Source of the DNA: Alphaproteobacteria bacterium
Lineage (GTDB): Bacteria > Pseudomonadota > Alphaproteobacteria > RF32 > CAG-239
NCBI GenBank assembly: GCA_028706255.1
Contig: JAQWBS010000004.1
Span: forward strand, 54,006-118,005
Length of the DNA stretch: 64,000 nucleotides
Reading direction: 5' to 3'
Part shown: positions 20,040-30,714 of the stretch, in pieces
Numbering within the stretch: position 1 is the first letter of the stretch
Layout of the letters: every line of letters begins with the position of its first letter
The notes under the pieces: model-generated
Database searches by the model: none
Told to the model about the DNA's origin: nothing
Seen by the model: the letters and a program-made list of their open reading frames with translations, nothing else
Translations under genes and position numbers: made by a program

Positions 20040-20510
20040 ATGAATTCTACGCAAAAATATAGCGAAATTGATAAAAGCTCTATGAGTCAAGTTGAGCTTG
20101 AGGTGAGGGCGTTGGTTAAGTCTGCTTCAAATTTAAATGCAATTAAAGAAAACTGGGAAGCTCAGAAAAAAGATCTTGATGAAGCTTTGAATAAAAATCG
20201 TCGCTTATGGACTATCTTTGCCTCAGAAATGAACAATGAAAGTTGTCCTCAGCCGTTGAGTGTTCGTAGTGGTATTATAAATTTGGCAAATTATATTTTC
20301 AAAAAAACCGTGGATATTATGGTTAGTCCTGCACCTGAAAAATTAACTTCTTTGATAGATATTAATATGAACATTGCACGTGGGCTTTCTGAAAAAAAGA
20401 CTGCTCCGCAAGAAGAAGCTGCTCCTGTTGTGACACAAGCGGAAACGCCTTCTGAAGAAGTAAAAAAACAAGACGAAAATGATAAATATGGAGACATTTT
20501 TGGAGAATAG
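20040..20510 (+). CDS. flaF: Flagellar biosynthesis regulator FlaF
   Basis: ALNKNRRLWTIFASEMNN...LSVRSGIINLANYIFKKTVD pattern. Confidence 0.8.
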   Translation: MNSTQKYSEIDKSSMSQVELEVRALVKSASNLNAIKENWEAQKKDLDEALNKNRRLWTIFASEMNNESCPQPLSVRSGIINLANYIFKKTVDIMVSPAPEKLTSLIDINMNIARGLSEKKTAPQEEAAPVVTQAETPSEEVKKQDENDKYGDIFGE

Positions 20511-20604
20511 ATTGTAAGGTTTGTTTTGAAGTGTTTATACCCCTTTCTTTTGAGAGGGTTTTTTTATGACCTTGTTTTTAAAAATGATATTGTTTTATAA
20601 AATT

Positions 20605-20620
20605 TGGCACGCATTTTGCA
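20605..20620 (+). promoter_or_regulatory. Sigma-54 (-24/-12) promoter upstream of fliK
   Basis: TGGCAC-gcatt-TTGCA matches TGGCAC-N5-TTGCW. Confidence 0.85.
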
Positions 20621-20660
20621 TATACAACTTTATGGTAAATTTTTTATTTGAGGTTTTACT

Positions 20661-22391
20661 ATGGAAGTTAAAGACGTAAATAGTTTAGTTAATCAAGTTT
20701 TAAGTGGAAACGCAAGTTTGCGTAATATTGCTTTTGACAGTGCTTTCTCTGAATTAATTAAGGAAAAGTCTGATGAAACAAGCAAAAATAAGCTTGTGAA
20801 TGCTCAAGAAACATCTTCAGTGACAAAAGCGGTGAAAAACCAGCCTGAAGTGAAAGCTGTTGCGAAGAGCAAAGGTAGCGTTTCAGAAGAAAAGACAAAG
20901 CGTGCTTCTATGGCTGAGGTAAACTCTCAAACAACAACGAAAAATGAGATGAAGGAAAAGCCTGCTATTCAGCAAACTTCGGAAAAAGCAGAGAAAACAG
21001 AAAAAGTTGCAACAACTAAGGAAGGAAAGACTTCTACGTCTGTTGAAGAAAATAATAAAACAACAGTTGCAGAAACAGAGAAAGAAACGGCAGACGTTTC
21101 CGTGGAAGCACAAATTGTTGTTCCTTTTGTTGAAGCACCTGTTGCTCAGGTTTCTGAAACAGTTACACAAGTTGAAGAACCAGCTTTAGACGGGGTTGAT
21201 CAAGTTGATTTGGTAGAAGTTTCTATTGCTAAAGAAGGTGAAGTTGAGGTTGCAGAAAACCTTGCTCCTAAAATAGATATTTCTTCAAAGTCAGAGGCTA
21301 ATTTAGAGGTGGATGCTAAAGCTGTTGTTCAACCAGAACTGTTGTCTGAAGATGTTGAAGTTGCTGTCGAGCTTTCAAAGGTTGCCCCAAAAATGACTTC
21401 TGATGTTTCTGTACCCGTTGAAAATGTTGTAAAAGCTGAAGCTGCTCCACAGGCATTAGACGCAAAAGAAGTTCTTAAAAAAGAAACTGTGTCAGCAGAT
21501 TCAAAAGCGGTTGAACAAGTTGAAAAAGTGGCTGTTCAAGCTCAGAAAATTTCTGAAATTGTTGGTAGTGATAAAAAATTGATGGTTAATGTTGAGGTGA
21601 AGGAGGAAAAATTTTCCTACTTGGCAAATAAGATTGTCAATAATTCTGTTGATGTGGCAAAGGCTGTTGAAGCTGTTGCTTCTGAGACTTCCTCTGAGGC
21701 ACCTGCTTTAGATGGTGGAGAAGTTGTTTCTCAATCAACAACTCAATCTTCTGCAAAAACAACTCCTGTTGCTACACCTACGCCAGTTGCGGCAGCCGTC
21801 GTAAATGCTCCTGTTAATGCGACGCAAAATAGTTCAACATCTGATGTGCTTTTGGCAAGTGGTGCAAAAGTTACTGAAAATGTTGTATCTAATGTTTCAA
21901 ACACACAAGTTAGCGGAAAAATTTTGCTTAATTCTGAATTGGCAGGCAAAGAAGAAACTAAAGCGGGATTCAAAGATGTTTATAAAGGCATGAGTAAAGA
22001 AGTTGTTGATCAAGTTAAGGTGAATATTACAAAATCTGCTGTGAAAGGCATTGATAAAATTAATATTCAGTTGAAACCTGAAGAGCTTGGTTCAATTGAA
22101 GTGAAAATGCAAATCGGCAAAGATGGTAAAATCAGCGCTCATATTGTTTCTGCAAAAGCAGAAACATTGGAAATTCTGCAAAAAGATGTTCAATCTTTGG
22201 AAAAAGCATTCAATGAAGCAGGGTTTAATACAGATAGTGGTAGTTTGACCTTTAGTCATCGTCAACAAGATGAAACTGAAAACCGTGCTCAGCTTAAAAG
22301 TTTTATTGGGAATCATTTAGAAAGAGAAACCGAAGTGGCAAATCAAGATTATTCTTGGAATGCTAATGGTGGTCTCAATATTAGAGTGTAA
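20661..22391 (+). CDS. fliK: Flagellar hook-length control protein FliK
   Basis: Low-complexity N-terminus; C-terminal INIQLKPEELGSIEVKMQIGKDGKISAHIVSAKAETLEILQKDVQSLEKAFNEAGF. Confidence 0.9.
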   Translation: MEVKDVNSLVNQVLSGNASLRNIAFDSAFSELIKEKSDETSKNKLVNAQETSSVTKAVKNQPEVKAVAKSKGSVSEEKTKRASMAEVNSQTTTKNEMKEKPAIQQTSEKAEKTEKVATTKEGKTSTSVEENNKTTVAETEKETADVSVEAQIVVPFVEAPVAQVSETVTQVEEPALDGVDQVDLVEVSIAKEGEVEVAENLAPKIDISSKSEANLEVDAKAVVQPELLSEDVEVAVELSKVAPKMTSDVSVPVENVVKAEAAPQALDAKEVLKKETVSADSKAVEQVEKVAVQAQKISEIVGSDKKLMVNVEVKEEKFSYLANKIVNNSVDVAKAVEAVASETSSEAPALDGGEVVSQSTTQSSAKTTPVATPTPVAAAVVNAPVNATQNSSTSDVLLASGAKVTENVVSNVSNTQVSGKILLNSELAGKEETKAGFKDVYKGMSKEVVDQVKVNITKSAVKGIDKINIQLKPEELGSIEVKMQIGKDGKISAHIVSAKAETLEILQKDVQSLEKAFNEAGFNTDSGSLTFSHRQQDETENRAQLKSFIGNHLERETEVANQDYSWNANGGLNIRV

Positions 22392-22402
22392 GGAGAATAA
22401 CC

Positions 22403-23155
22403 ATGGTCGATTTAAGTGCAATTACAGGTTACACAACCAACACAACAACCACAGATACTGCAACATCAACTTTGTCTGCGGATATGAATACTTTTTTGAA
22501 ATTGTTGACAACGCAGCTTCAATATCAAGATCCTCTTGATCCAATGGATACGGCAGAATTTACCAATCAGTTGGTACAATATTCAGCAGTTGAACAACAA
22601 ATTCAAACCAATAGTAAACTAGATAATTTGGTAACGCTCAATATTTCCAACTTGGCGGCGCAAGCTGTTTCATACATAGATAAAGTGGTCCAAGTTTTGG
22701 GAGATGTTATGCCGCTTGAAAATGGTGTAGCTAAAGCGACATATACTTTGGATAAAAATGTTACATCTTCTGTGATTACGGTTAAGGATATGAACGGAAA
22801 TATCGTTTATTCCGAGGCAGGAAATAAAGATGCTGGGACATATGATTTCGAATGGGACGGAAAAGATAGTGATGGTAACCAGCTTGAAGATGGTGCATAT
22901 CAAATTGCAGTAACAACGAATGTGGCAAGTGGCGAAACAGCTGCGAATGTTGTGACAACAATCTTTGGAAAAGTGACAGGAATTGCCAGTGATGAATCAA
23001 CCATTTACGTTGGTCTGGGTGATTCTGTGACTTCTCAACTTGGTGACATTTTAACCATTAGAAATGATGGCTATTTTGATAAGAAAAATACAACGACAGA
23101 TACGGGAACTGACACTGGAACGGATTCAGATTCGGACACAGTTGTTGGAGCTTAG
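22403..23155 (+). CDS. flgD: Flagellar hook assembly protein FlgD
   Basis: MNTFLKLLTTQLQYQDPLDPMDTAEFTNQLVQYSAVEQQ. Confidence 0.95.
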   Translation: MVDLSAITGYTTNTTTTDTATSTLSADMNTFLKLLTTQLQYQDPLDPMDTAEFTNQLVQYSAVEQQIQTNSKLDNLVTLNISNLAAQAVSYIDKVVQVLGDVMPLENGVAKATYTLDKNVTSSVITVKDMNGNIVYSEAGNKDAGTYDFEWDGKDSDGNQLEDGAYQIAVTTNVASGETAANVVTTIFGKVTGIASDESTIYVGLGDSVTSQLGDILTIRNDGYFDKKNTTTDTGTDTGTDSDSDTVVGA

Positions 23156-23211
23156 TTGAATAAGATGAATATTATTATGTTAGAAATAAGAAAACTTTAG
23201 GGAGATTAATT

Positions 23212-25398
23212 ATGAGTTTATTTGGTGCAATGCAATCAGGTATTTCAGGTCTTACTGCCCAATCAAGTGCGATGGCAGCAATTTCTGATAATATCGTGAA
23301 TGTGAATACCATTGGTTATAAAAACACAAATGTTGATTTTAAGACCTTGGTTACAAAACAGACTTCAAGCACGAACTATTCCTCTGGCGGTGTTCAAGGT
23401 GTGACGAAACAATCTGTTGATATGCAAGGGCTTTTGGCGGATAATTCGTCATCAACAGCTGTGGCAATTAGTGGTAGTGGTTATTTTGTTGTTAACCAGA
23501 CATCTTCTGGAACAGATGGTCTTTGGGCTTACACGAGAGCAGGTGATTTTTCAACGGATGAGAATGGTTATTTGAAAAACACTTCTGGTTATTATGCTCA
23601 GGCTTGGTCTTTGTTGCCATGGGACGGAAATGCGAATGCAAGTACTGTGACTTTAAACGGCATTACTTATATGAAAGCGTATTATGACAGCAATGGAAAC
23701 ACAGTTTATGTGAATGACAATGTGATTGATAGTAAAAACCTCCAAGCTGTTAACTTGAGTAAAATTGGTGGTACGGCTGATGCAACACAACAATTGTCAA
23801 TTGGTGCAAACTTACCAGCTGATGACACGTCAGGAACGACACGTTCAATTTCTGCTTTGATTTATGATAGCTTAGGTAATGCTAGTAACTTAAGTTTGAA
23901 TTTCCAAAAAGAATATGGAATTTCTTGGGGCTTGGATGTTTCTGTTCCAAACAAAGCAACAAATGTGACCGTGAACACGAAAGACAACAAAGTCTTCTCT
24001 TCTGCTGGTCAAATGCAGTTTACGGATATTCCAAAGAACGGTTCATCAATTGCTATTACAGATGACAGCACAGGAACAACATATAATTTTGTGTTTACGA
24101 ACAATCCTTCTTCTGTAACTTCTCCTGATATTGCAGTCGATTTAAGTTCTGTTTTGTCTGTGAGCGATTTTACAACAGCTTTTGGTGAAGCAATTCAGGA
24201 AAATGTTCCATCTGCGGATCGTTTTGCAGTTGATAGTAATACAATCTCTATCACTCAATCTGTTGGGGGTTCAAAATTAACTATTGATGCTAGTAAAACT
24301 TTGGCTTGTGTTCAGTCTGGGGCTCATCCAAACTTAACAACAGGTATTCCTTCTGGTATCTTTACAATTGATGCAATTGATCAAGATTTGAAAAATGGTG
24401 CAGCAATCAACTTTACTTCTACAACAACAGCCGACTATGTTGGTCAATCTGTGGTAATTGATGGCAAAACTTATACCTTCACAAATGGTACAACAGCGGC
24501 TTCACCAGCAATTACAGTTGATATTTCAGCCTCAATTAATGGTACAAACATTGATAATACAGGCGTTGTTGAAACTTTGGTGAATGTCTTGAATGCTGAT
24601 GGTAACCAAGATGAGCCAGGTAGATTTACAGCAAGTGGTTTGACTTTGGAAATTAATCCAACAACAACAGCTTCTGATATTTCAATTGATTTTTCAGGTT
24701 TGGGTTCAGCAGTTTCTGGTTCTGTTAGAGATGCTGTTGCAGGTTGGACAACGAACTTGTCTGCACCTCGCACAATTGGAACTGAGTTCACTTATGACAC
24801 AATTGCATATAAGGGTGACAAAATTCCAGCAGTTACGTTTAACTCTGATGGTACACCTAAATACTATAATGTTGCTGATGTGTCTATTGAATGGGCAAAT
24901 GGTGCAAAAGATATGACTGGTGACACAAATCAGGGAACGACAATTTCGCTTAGCCTTGGTGAAGCTGGCACAAATACAGGTTTGACTTGTTTATCTGGAA
25001 CATTTGACCAAAACTATATCAAACAAGATGGTGCAAAATTCGGTAGCTATGCTGGCGTGAGCATTGATGAGAATGGTGTGGTTACGGCAATGTTTGATAA
25101 TGGTGAGCTTCGTCCAATTGCTATTATTCCTTTGGCAACCTTTACAAACCCTAACGCAATGGAATCTCTCACAGGGAACGTTTGGTTAGAAACTGAATAT
25201 TCTGGTGAGCCATTGTTAAAAACTGCTGGACAAGGCGGTGCGGGAACAATCACTTCTAACTCTCTTGAACAATCCACAGTGGATTTAGCGACTGAGTTTT
25301 CAAATATGATTGTGACGCAAAGAGCTTATTCTGCAGCGACAAAAATTATCACAACATCTAGTGATATGCTTTCAGAACTGACTAATCTGATTAGATAG
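23212..25398 (+). CDS. flgE: Flagellar hook protein FlgE
   Basis: SLFGAMQSGISGLTAQSSAMAAISDNIVNVNTIGYKNTNVDF and C-terminal VDLATEFSNMIVTQRAYSAATKIITTSSDML. Confidence 0.95.
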   Translation: MSLFGAMQSGISGLTAQSSAMAAISDNIVNVNTIGYKNTNVDFKTLVTKQTSSTNYSSGGVQGVTKQSVDMQGLLADNSSSTAVAISGSGYFVVNQTSSGTDGLWAYTRAGDFSTDENGYLKNTSGYYAQAWSLLPWDGNANASTVTLNGITYMKAYYDSNGNTVYVNDNVIDSKNLQAVNLSKIGGTADATQQLSIGANLPADDTSGTTRSISALIYDSLGNASNLSLNFQKEYGISWGLDVSVPNKATNVTVNTKDNKVFSSAGQMQFTDIPKNGSSIAITDDSTGTTYNFVFTNNPSSVTSPDIAVDLSSVLSVSDFTTAFGEAIQENVPSADRFAVDSNTISITQSVGGSKLTIDASKTLACVQSGAHPNLTTGIPSGIFTIDAIDQDLKNGAAINFTSTTTADYVGQSVVIDGKTYTFTNGTTAASPAITVDISASINGTNIDNTGVVETLVNVLNADGNQDEPGRFTASGLTLEINPTTTASDISIDFSGLGSAVSGSVRDAVAGWTTNLSAPRTIGTEFTYDTIAYKGDKIPAVTFNSDGTPKYYNVADVSIEWANGAKDMTGDTNQGTTISLSLGEAGTNTGLTCLSGTFDQNYIKQDGAKFGSYAGVSIDENGVVTAMFDNGELRPIAIIPLATFTNPNAMESLTGNVWLETEYSGEPLLKTAGQGGAGTITSNSLEQSTVDLATEFSNMIVTQRAYSAATKIITTSSDMLSELTNLIR

Positions 25399-25428
25399 TG
25401 AGCTTATGAACAAGAAACCCTAAAGTAG

Positions 25429-25456
25429 CGTCCCGTCATTTGGCGGGGCGTTTTCT
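25429..25456 (+). terminator. Hairpin terminator after flgE
   Basis: cgtcccgtcatttggcggggcgtttt. Confidence 0.7.
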
Positions 25457-25616
25457 TGCTTCTAAGGCTTGAAATTGTTGATGTTTTGAGCTATCTTCTC
25501 TTGTGAGAGCAGAATTTTAGTCTGTGAATATTTATTTTTATCGTTTAACAATATTAATTTTTAAGTTAACTATAAGTAACGTGGTATGGAATATTTAAAT
25601 TTAAGGGTACTCTTAA

Positions 25617-27236
25617 GTGAATAGTTTTTTGCAAAGTATTAAGAATTTGTCGCCAGGGCGTCTGGCTTCAATTTCTGCGATATTAATTTTTTTAATGGCG
25701 TTTTTCGTATATATGATTAACGGGGTTTCCAGTGGGGACTACGTTGTTCTTTATACGGATTTGGAATTGGGCGATTCAAAACAAATTGTTGAAAAGCTTG
25801 AAACGTCTAATGTGAAATATCGTTTAACCAAAAATGGAACAGAGGTGTTAGTGCCAAGTGAAGTCGTCAATAAAATGCGTGTTGAAACGGCGGAGTTAGC
25901 GTTGCCTTCAAAAGGTTCTAATGTCGGATATGAAATTTTTGATAATACTGATGCTTTAGGTTCAACAAATTTTGTGCAAAATATCAACTTAGTGAGAGCT
26001 TTGGAAGGTGAACTTGCCCGAACGATTCGTGGGGTTGATAATGTTCAAAGCGTTAGAGTTCATCTTGTTTTGCCTAAAAGAGAAATGTTTGCCAAAGAAG
26101 AACAAGCTCCTTCTGCTTCTGTTGTAATTAAAACACGTCGTGGTGTTTTGAGTTTGAAAAATATTCAATCTATTCAAAAATTGGTTGCTGCGGCAGTGCC
26201 TAAGCTTGATGTGAAAAATGTGGCAATTGTTGACACAGCAGGAAATTTATTGACAGATAATTTTGATGATAGTGAAGCCAGAACCAATGTGAATAATGAA
26301 ATTATCAAGCTTGATACCGAGAAACGTTTAGAAAATAAGATTAATTCTTTGTTGGAAAGAATTGTCGGTGTGGGTCGTGCAAAATCTAAAGTTAGCATAG
26401 ATATGGATTTTGACCAAGTTGTCACAAATGAAGAAATTTATGACCCTGATAGCCAAGTTATCCGTTCTTCTTCAACCATTGTTGAAGAGGGTAAAAATGC
26501 TGATGGTGAAAAACCAGTGAGCGTTTCGCAAAACATTCCAAATGCAGATGTAATTAGTAATGTGGCGGGAAGCAGTTCTGAAAATTCTCGCACCGAAGAA
26601 ACAATTAACTATGAAATTTCTAAAACAATTCGCAATAAAGTTAAAAATAATGGCGAAGTGACTAGAGTTTCTGTTGCGGTTATGGTGGATGGTTTTTATG
26701 AAAAAGCCAGTGATGGTACGGAAACTTATCAAGAAAGAACCCCACAACAAATGGAAAAAATTGCGAATATTGTGAAGTCTGCTGTTGGTTATGACGCGAA
26801 CCGTGGCGATGTGGTTGAAGTGGAAAATATCCGCTTTGCAATGCAAGATTCAGATGTGTTGGAAGAAAAATATCAAACAATGTTTGGCTTTGAAAAAGCA
26901 GACATCTTACGTATTGCTGAAGGTTTAGGTGTTGCGTTGGTTGCCATTTTGGTTATTCTCCTTGTGATTAGACCATTAATTAATAATGCCTTTGACACGT
27001 CTTCAACAACTAGTGCTGAACCTGCTCTGATTGGAGAGCGTGAAGGAGATGATAGTGTCTTAATTTCCAACTTCTTGAATGAAGAAAACAAAGAGGTTGA
27101 GGAACTGATAAATCTGAATAAAATCGATGGGCGAATTAAAGCATCGCTTATCAAGAAGATTAATGATATTGTTGAAAGAAACCCTGATACAGCCGTTAAC
27201 ATCATTCGTACATGGCTCTATCAGAGTGATAATTAG
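25617..27236 (+). CDS. fliF: Flagellar MS-ring protein FliF
   Basis: VVLYTDLELGDSKQIVEKLE; ELARTIRGVDNVQSVRVHLVLPKR; GTG start. Confidence 0.95.
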   Translation: MNSFLQSIKNLSPGRLASISAILIFLMAFFVYMINGVSSGDYVVLYTDLELGDSKQIVEKLETSNVKYRLTKNGTEVLVPSEVVNKMRVETAELALPSKGSNVGYEIFDNTDALGSTNFVQNINLVRALEGELARTIRGVDNVQSVRVHLVLPKREMFAKEEQAPSASVVIKTRRGVLSLKNIQSIQKLVAAAVPKLDVKNVAIVDTAGNLLTDNFDDSEARTNVNNEIIKLDTEKRLENKINSLLERIVGVGRAKSKVSIDMDFDQVVTNEEIYDPDSQVIRSSSTIVEEGKNADGEKPVSVSQNIPNADVISNVAGSSSENSRTEETINYEISKTIRNKVKNNGEVTRVSVAVMVDGFYEKASDGTETYQERTPQQMEKIANIVKSAVGYDANRGDVVEVENIRFAMQDSDVLEEKYQTMFGFEKADILRIAEGLGVALVAILVILLVIRPLINNAFDTSSTTSAEPALIGEREGDDSVLISNFLNEENKEVEELINLNKIDGRIKASLIKKINDIVERNPDTAVNIIRTWLYQSDN

Positions 27237-27256
27237 TAGCGTGTGAGGTTTGGAAG

Positions 27257-28279
27257 ATGAAACAAAATATTATCGATGATTATAATCTAATTACCGGCCC
27301 ACAAAAAGCTGCAATTTTAATGTTGTCTTTGGACGAAGAAAAATCAGCGGCAATTTTCTCACTGATGGACGAAGAAGAAATTAAAGAAGTTTCAGTGATT
27401 ATGGCAAGCTTGGGTAAAGTGAGCTCTACTGTGGTTGAACAGCTTTTCTTGGAATTTACAGATAAAATTTCTAACACTGGCTCACTCATTGGAAGTTATG
27501 AAAGCACGGAAAGATTGTTGCTTAAGACCCTTGATAAAGACAGAGTTTCAACCATTATGGAAGAAATTAGAGGTCCTGCGGGTCGTACGATGTGGGATAA
27601 GTTGGGTAATATTAATGAACAAGCCTTGGCGAACTATCTGAAAAATGAATATCCGCAAACGATTGCCGTTATTCTCTCTAAGATTAAGCCAGACCATGCG
27701 GCAAAAGTGATTGCTTTGTTGCCTGAAAACTTTGCAATGGAAATTGTGATGAGAATGCTCCGCATGGATTCCGTTCAAAAAGAAGTTTTGGATGGCATTG
27801 AAAAAACATTGCGTAAAGAATTTATGAGCAACTTGTCTAAATCTGCTCGTAAAGATTCTCACGAATTTATCGCTGATATCTTCAACTCTTTGGATAGAAG
27901 CACGGAAGCTAGATTTATGGAAGCGTTGGAAGAACGTAACCGTGAGAGTGCGGAACGTGTTAAATCTTTGATGTTCACATTCGAAGATATGACCAGAGTG
28001 GACGGACAAGGTATTCAAATTGTTTTGCGTTCAGTTGATAAAGACAAATTGGCAATTGCATTGAAAGGCGCTTCTGAGCCAATTCGTGAACTCTTCTTTA
28101 ATAATATGTCTTCTCGTGCAGGAAAAATTGTTCAGGAAGATATGGAAGCTATGGGACCTGTCAGACTTAGAGAAGTTGAAGAAGCACAACAATATATCGT
28201 TCAAGCAACCAAAGAACTTGCTTCAAGTGGCGAAATTGTGCTTAAAGAAGGCAAAGAAGACGACGAGATGGTTTACTAG
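27257..28279 (+). CDS. fliG: Flagellar motor switch protein FliG
   Basis: TGPQKAAILMLSLDEEKSAAIFSLMDEEEIKEVS; NEYPQTIAVILSKIKPDHAAKVI. Confidence 0.96.
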   Translation: MKQNIIDDYNLITGPQKAAILMLSLDEEKSAAIFSLMDEEEIKEVSVIMASLGKVSSTVVEQLFLEFTDKISNTGSLIGSYESTERLLLKTLDKDRVSTIMEEIRGPAGRTMWDKLGNINEQALANYLKNEYPQTIAVILSKIKPDHAAKVIALLPENFAMEIVMRMLRMDSVQKEVLDGIEKTLRKEFMSNLSKSARKDSHEFIADIFNSLDRSTEARFMEALEERNRESAERVKSLMFTFEDMTRVDGQGIQIVLRSVDKDKLAIALKGASEPIRELFFNNMSSRAGKIVQEDMEAMGPVRLREVEEAQQYIVQATKELASSGEIVLKEGKEDDEMVY

Positions 28280-28297
28280 TTTTGGATTGTTGGGCTT

Positions 28298-29014
28298 ATG
28301 GCAAATTTTAAGAGATTTATGTTTGATAATTTTATCGTGGGAGAAAAGGAAGAGGAAGCTTTTGCTGATGATTCTTCACTTGAACAGGAATCTTTTGCTG
28401 GCGACCAAGTGGAAGAACCTTCTTTTCAGCCAGAAGAGGAAGATGTTGCCCCTGAGTTTGTGCGTGAACCTGCCCCTATGGTGAATGAAGCTCAGCAAGA
28501 AGCCTTTCAAACTTTAGCCAAAGAAATTGAGCAAGCCAGAGAAGATGGGTATGAAAAAGGATTTACGGCTTGTCGTGAGTCTACGGAAGCACAGCAAGTC
28601 GAATTATTGCAAAATTTGGGAAAAGAACTGAAAGAAATTTTTTCACAAATTGAAAAAAAGACTGAAGCCTTTGAGAAAAATTCAGTTGGTGTTTTGGTTG
28701 AAGCTTTGCAAAAACTTGTTCCAAGCTTGTTGACTGAAAAAGCGGAAGAAATTGTGGCAAATTTTATGAAAGAAAATTTTGCAAACATTAAAAATGAGCC
28801 AAAGCTTTCTTTTTATATTCACCCTGGAATTGCTTCTGCGGTGCAAAAAGAAATTGTTGAATTGGCGAGGGTGAATGATTTTGAGGGGAAAATTTCTATT
28901 CACAAAGACGAAACGTTGGGGCTTGCCGATTGTCGCATTGAGTGGGATAATGGTGGGGTTGAGCGAAAGAGTGAAGAAGTTTTGAAAAAAGTTGAGGCGT
29001 TTTTTGTTGACTAA
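28298..29014 (+). CDS. fliH: Flagellar assembly protein FliH / FlbE-like
   Basis: Position between fliG and fliN; EQAREDGYEKGFTA...; ADCRIEWDNGGVERKSEEVL. Confidence 0.85.
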   Translation: MANFKRFMFDNFIVGEKEEEAFADDSSLEQESFAGDQVEEPSFQPEEEDVAPEFVREPAPMVNEAQQEAFQTLAKEIEQAREDGYEKGFTACRESTEAQQVELLQNLGKELKEIFSQIEKKTEAFEKNSVGVLVEALQKLVPSLLTEKAEEIVANFMKENFANIKNEPKLSFYIHPGIASAVQKEIVELARVNDFEGKISIHKDETLGLADCRIEWDNGGVERKSEEVLKKVEAFFVD

Positions 29015-29031
29015 CAAAGTTGGAGAGAAAG

Positions 29032-29385
29032 ATGAGTAAGGATTTAGAATTAGATGAATTGAAAGACAGTGCAAATGTTGATGAAGAACCAATTTTGCGT
29101 GAAAGTCATGCTGAAGAAGCCGGAGAGCCTTTGGCAACTTCTTCCGACTTAGAACCTGTTTATGATATTCCGGTTAAGGTTTCTGCAGTTTTAGGAAAAA
29201 CGAAAATCAAGGTTAATCAACTCTTGAAGTTAAACAAAGGGGCGATTATTGAGCTTGACCGTAAAGTTGGTGAAAATATTGATATTTATGTGAATAATAA
29301 TTTGGTGGCTCGTGGTGAAGTTGTGGTTGTTGATGACAAACTCGGCGTGACGATGAGCGAAATTGTGAAAACAAATAAGGCTTAA
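29032..29385 (+). CDS. fliN: Flagellar motor switch protein FliN
   Basis: IPVKVSAVLGKTKIKVNQLLKLNKGAIIELDRKVGENIDIYVNNNLVARGEVVVVDDKLGVTMSEI. Confidence 0.95.
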   Translation: MSKDLELDELKDSANVDEEPILRESHAEEAGEPLATSSDLEPVYDIPVKVSAVLGKTKIKVNQLLKLNKGAIIELDRKVGENIDIYVNNNLVARGEVVVVDDKLGVTMSEIVKTNKA

Positions 29386-29393
29386 GAACTAAA

Positions 29394-30710
29394 ATGGAAT
29401 TGTTAATTGTTGGAACATTAGATGGTCAGATTGGGGCAGCTAGTAAGATAGCTATCAGTCATGGTGGTCATGTTTCAATAACTGAAACCGTGGAAGAAGG
29501 TTTGGCTTTTTTGCGTTCTGGCAAGACGATTGAACTGGTGATGATTGATGTGAAGCTTGATATTCACACCTTCATTTCTTCTTTAGAGAGTGAAAGAATT
29601 AATGCTCTTGTGGTGGCAGCTGGTGTTTCCACTAATCCGACTTTGGCGGTGAAAGCCATTAAGGCAGGTGCAAAAGAATATATCCCACTTCCGCCAGACC
29701 CTGAGATGATTGGGGCTGTTTTAGCGGCGGCGACCAGAGAAAATCATGCGCTTATTTATGGCGACAAGAAAACTGAAGAAGTTTTGAAATTAGCCAAGCA
29801 AGTTGCACCAAGTGAAGCAAGCATTTTATTAACTGGCGAATCTGGAACAGGTAAAGAAATTTTCTCTCGCTTTGTGCATGATAATTCTAAACGAGCAAAT
29901 AATAAATTTGTGGCGGTAAACTGTGCAGCAATTCCTGAAACGTTGTTAGAATCTGAATTGTTTGGCTATGAAAAAGGGGCGTTCACAGGGGCGGTGGCAC
30001 GCAGAATTGGTAAGTTTGAAGAAGCTAGTGAAGGCACGTTGTTGCTTGATGAAATTTCTGAAATGGACATTAAAATTCAGGCAAAATTGCTTCGTGCTAT
30101 TCAAGAAAAAGAAATTGATCGCATTGGTGGAAAATCACCAATCAAAGTCAACACACGCATTATTGCGACTTCAAACAGAAATTTGGAAGCTGAAGTTGAA
30201 AGAGGGGCATTTCGTCAAGACTTATATTATCGCTTAAATGTGATTAATATTGAAATTCCGTCTTTGAAAGATCGTCCGAATGATATTCCTGTTTTAGCTA
30301 AGCATTTTGTGAAAAAATATTCAGAAATGAATGACATTGGCATTAAACCACTTACGGAAGAAGCTGAAAAAAAATTGCTAAGCTATCTTTGGCCAGGAAA
30401 TGTGCGTGAATTGGAAAACACAATTCATCGTGCGGTTTTAGTTTCTACTGGCGAAGAAATTGGTGAAGGAGCTATCATTTTAAGCCATCCCAATTTGGTG
30501 GTGAATAATCAAGAAGCAGTGAGTGGCGGCGAATTTCAGCTTTCGACCATGGCTGATATGGAGCGTAATTTGATTATTGACACGCTTAAACACACGTTGG
30601 GCAACCGAACAAATGCGGCAAATATTTTAGGCATTTCAATTCGAACCCTTCGCAATAAATTGAAGCAATATCAAGATGGTGGTTTTGATGTGCCAGAGGC
30701 AAATGGATAA
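29394..30710 (+). CDS. flbD: Sigma-54-dependent transcriptional activator (FlbD-like)
   Basis: GESGTGKE, ESELFGYEKGAFTGA (GAFTGA loop), C-terminal Fis-type HTH; operon position. Confidence 0.93.
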   Translation: MELLIVGTLDGQIGAASKIAISHGGHVSITETVEEGLAFLRSGKTIELVMIDVKLDIHTFISSLESERINALVVAAGVSTNPTLAVKAIKAGAKEYIPLPPDPEMIGAVLAAATRENHALIYGDKKTEEVLKLAKQVAPSEASILLTGESGTGKEIFSRFVHDNSKRANNKFVAVNCAAIPETLLESELFGYEKGAFTGAVARRIGKFEEASEGTLLLDEISEMDIKIQAKLLRAIQEKEIDRIGGKSPIKVNTRIIATSNRNLEAEVERGAFRQDLYYRLNVINIEIPSLKDRPNDIPVLAKHFVKKYSEMNDIGIKPLTEEAEKKLLSYLWPGNVRELENTIHRAVLVSTGEEIGEGAIILSHPNLVVNNQEAVSGGEFQLSTMADMERNLIIDTLKHTLGNRTNAANILGISIRTLRNKLKQYQDGGFDVPEANG

Positions 30711-30714
30711 ATAA

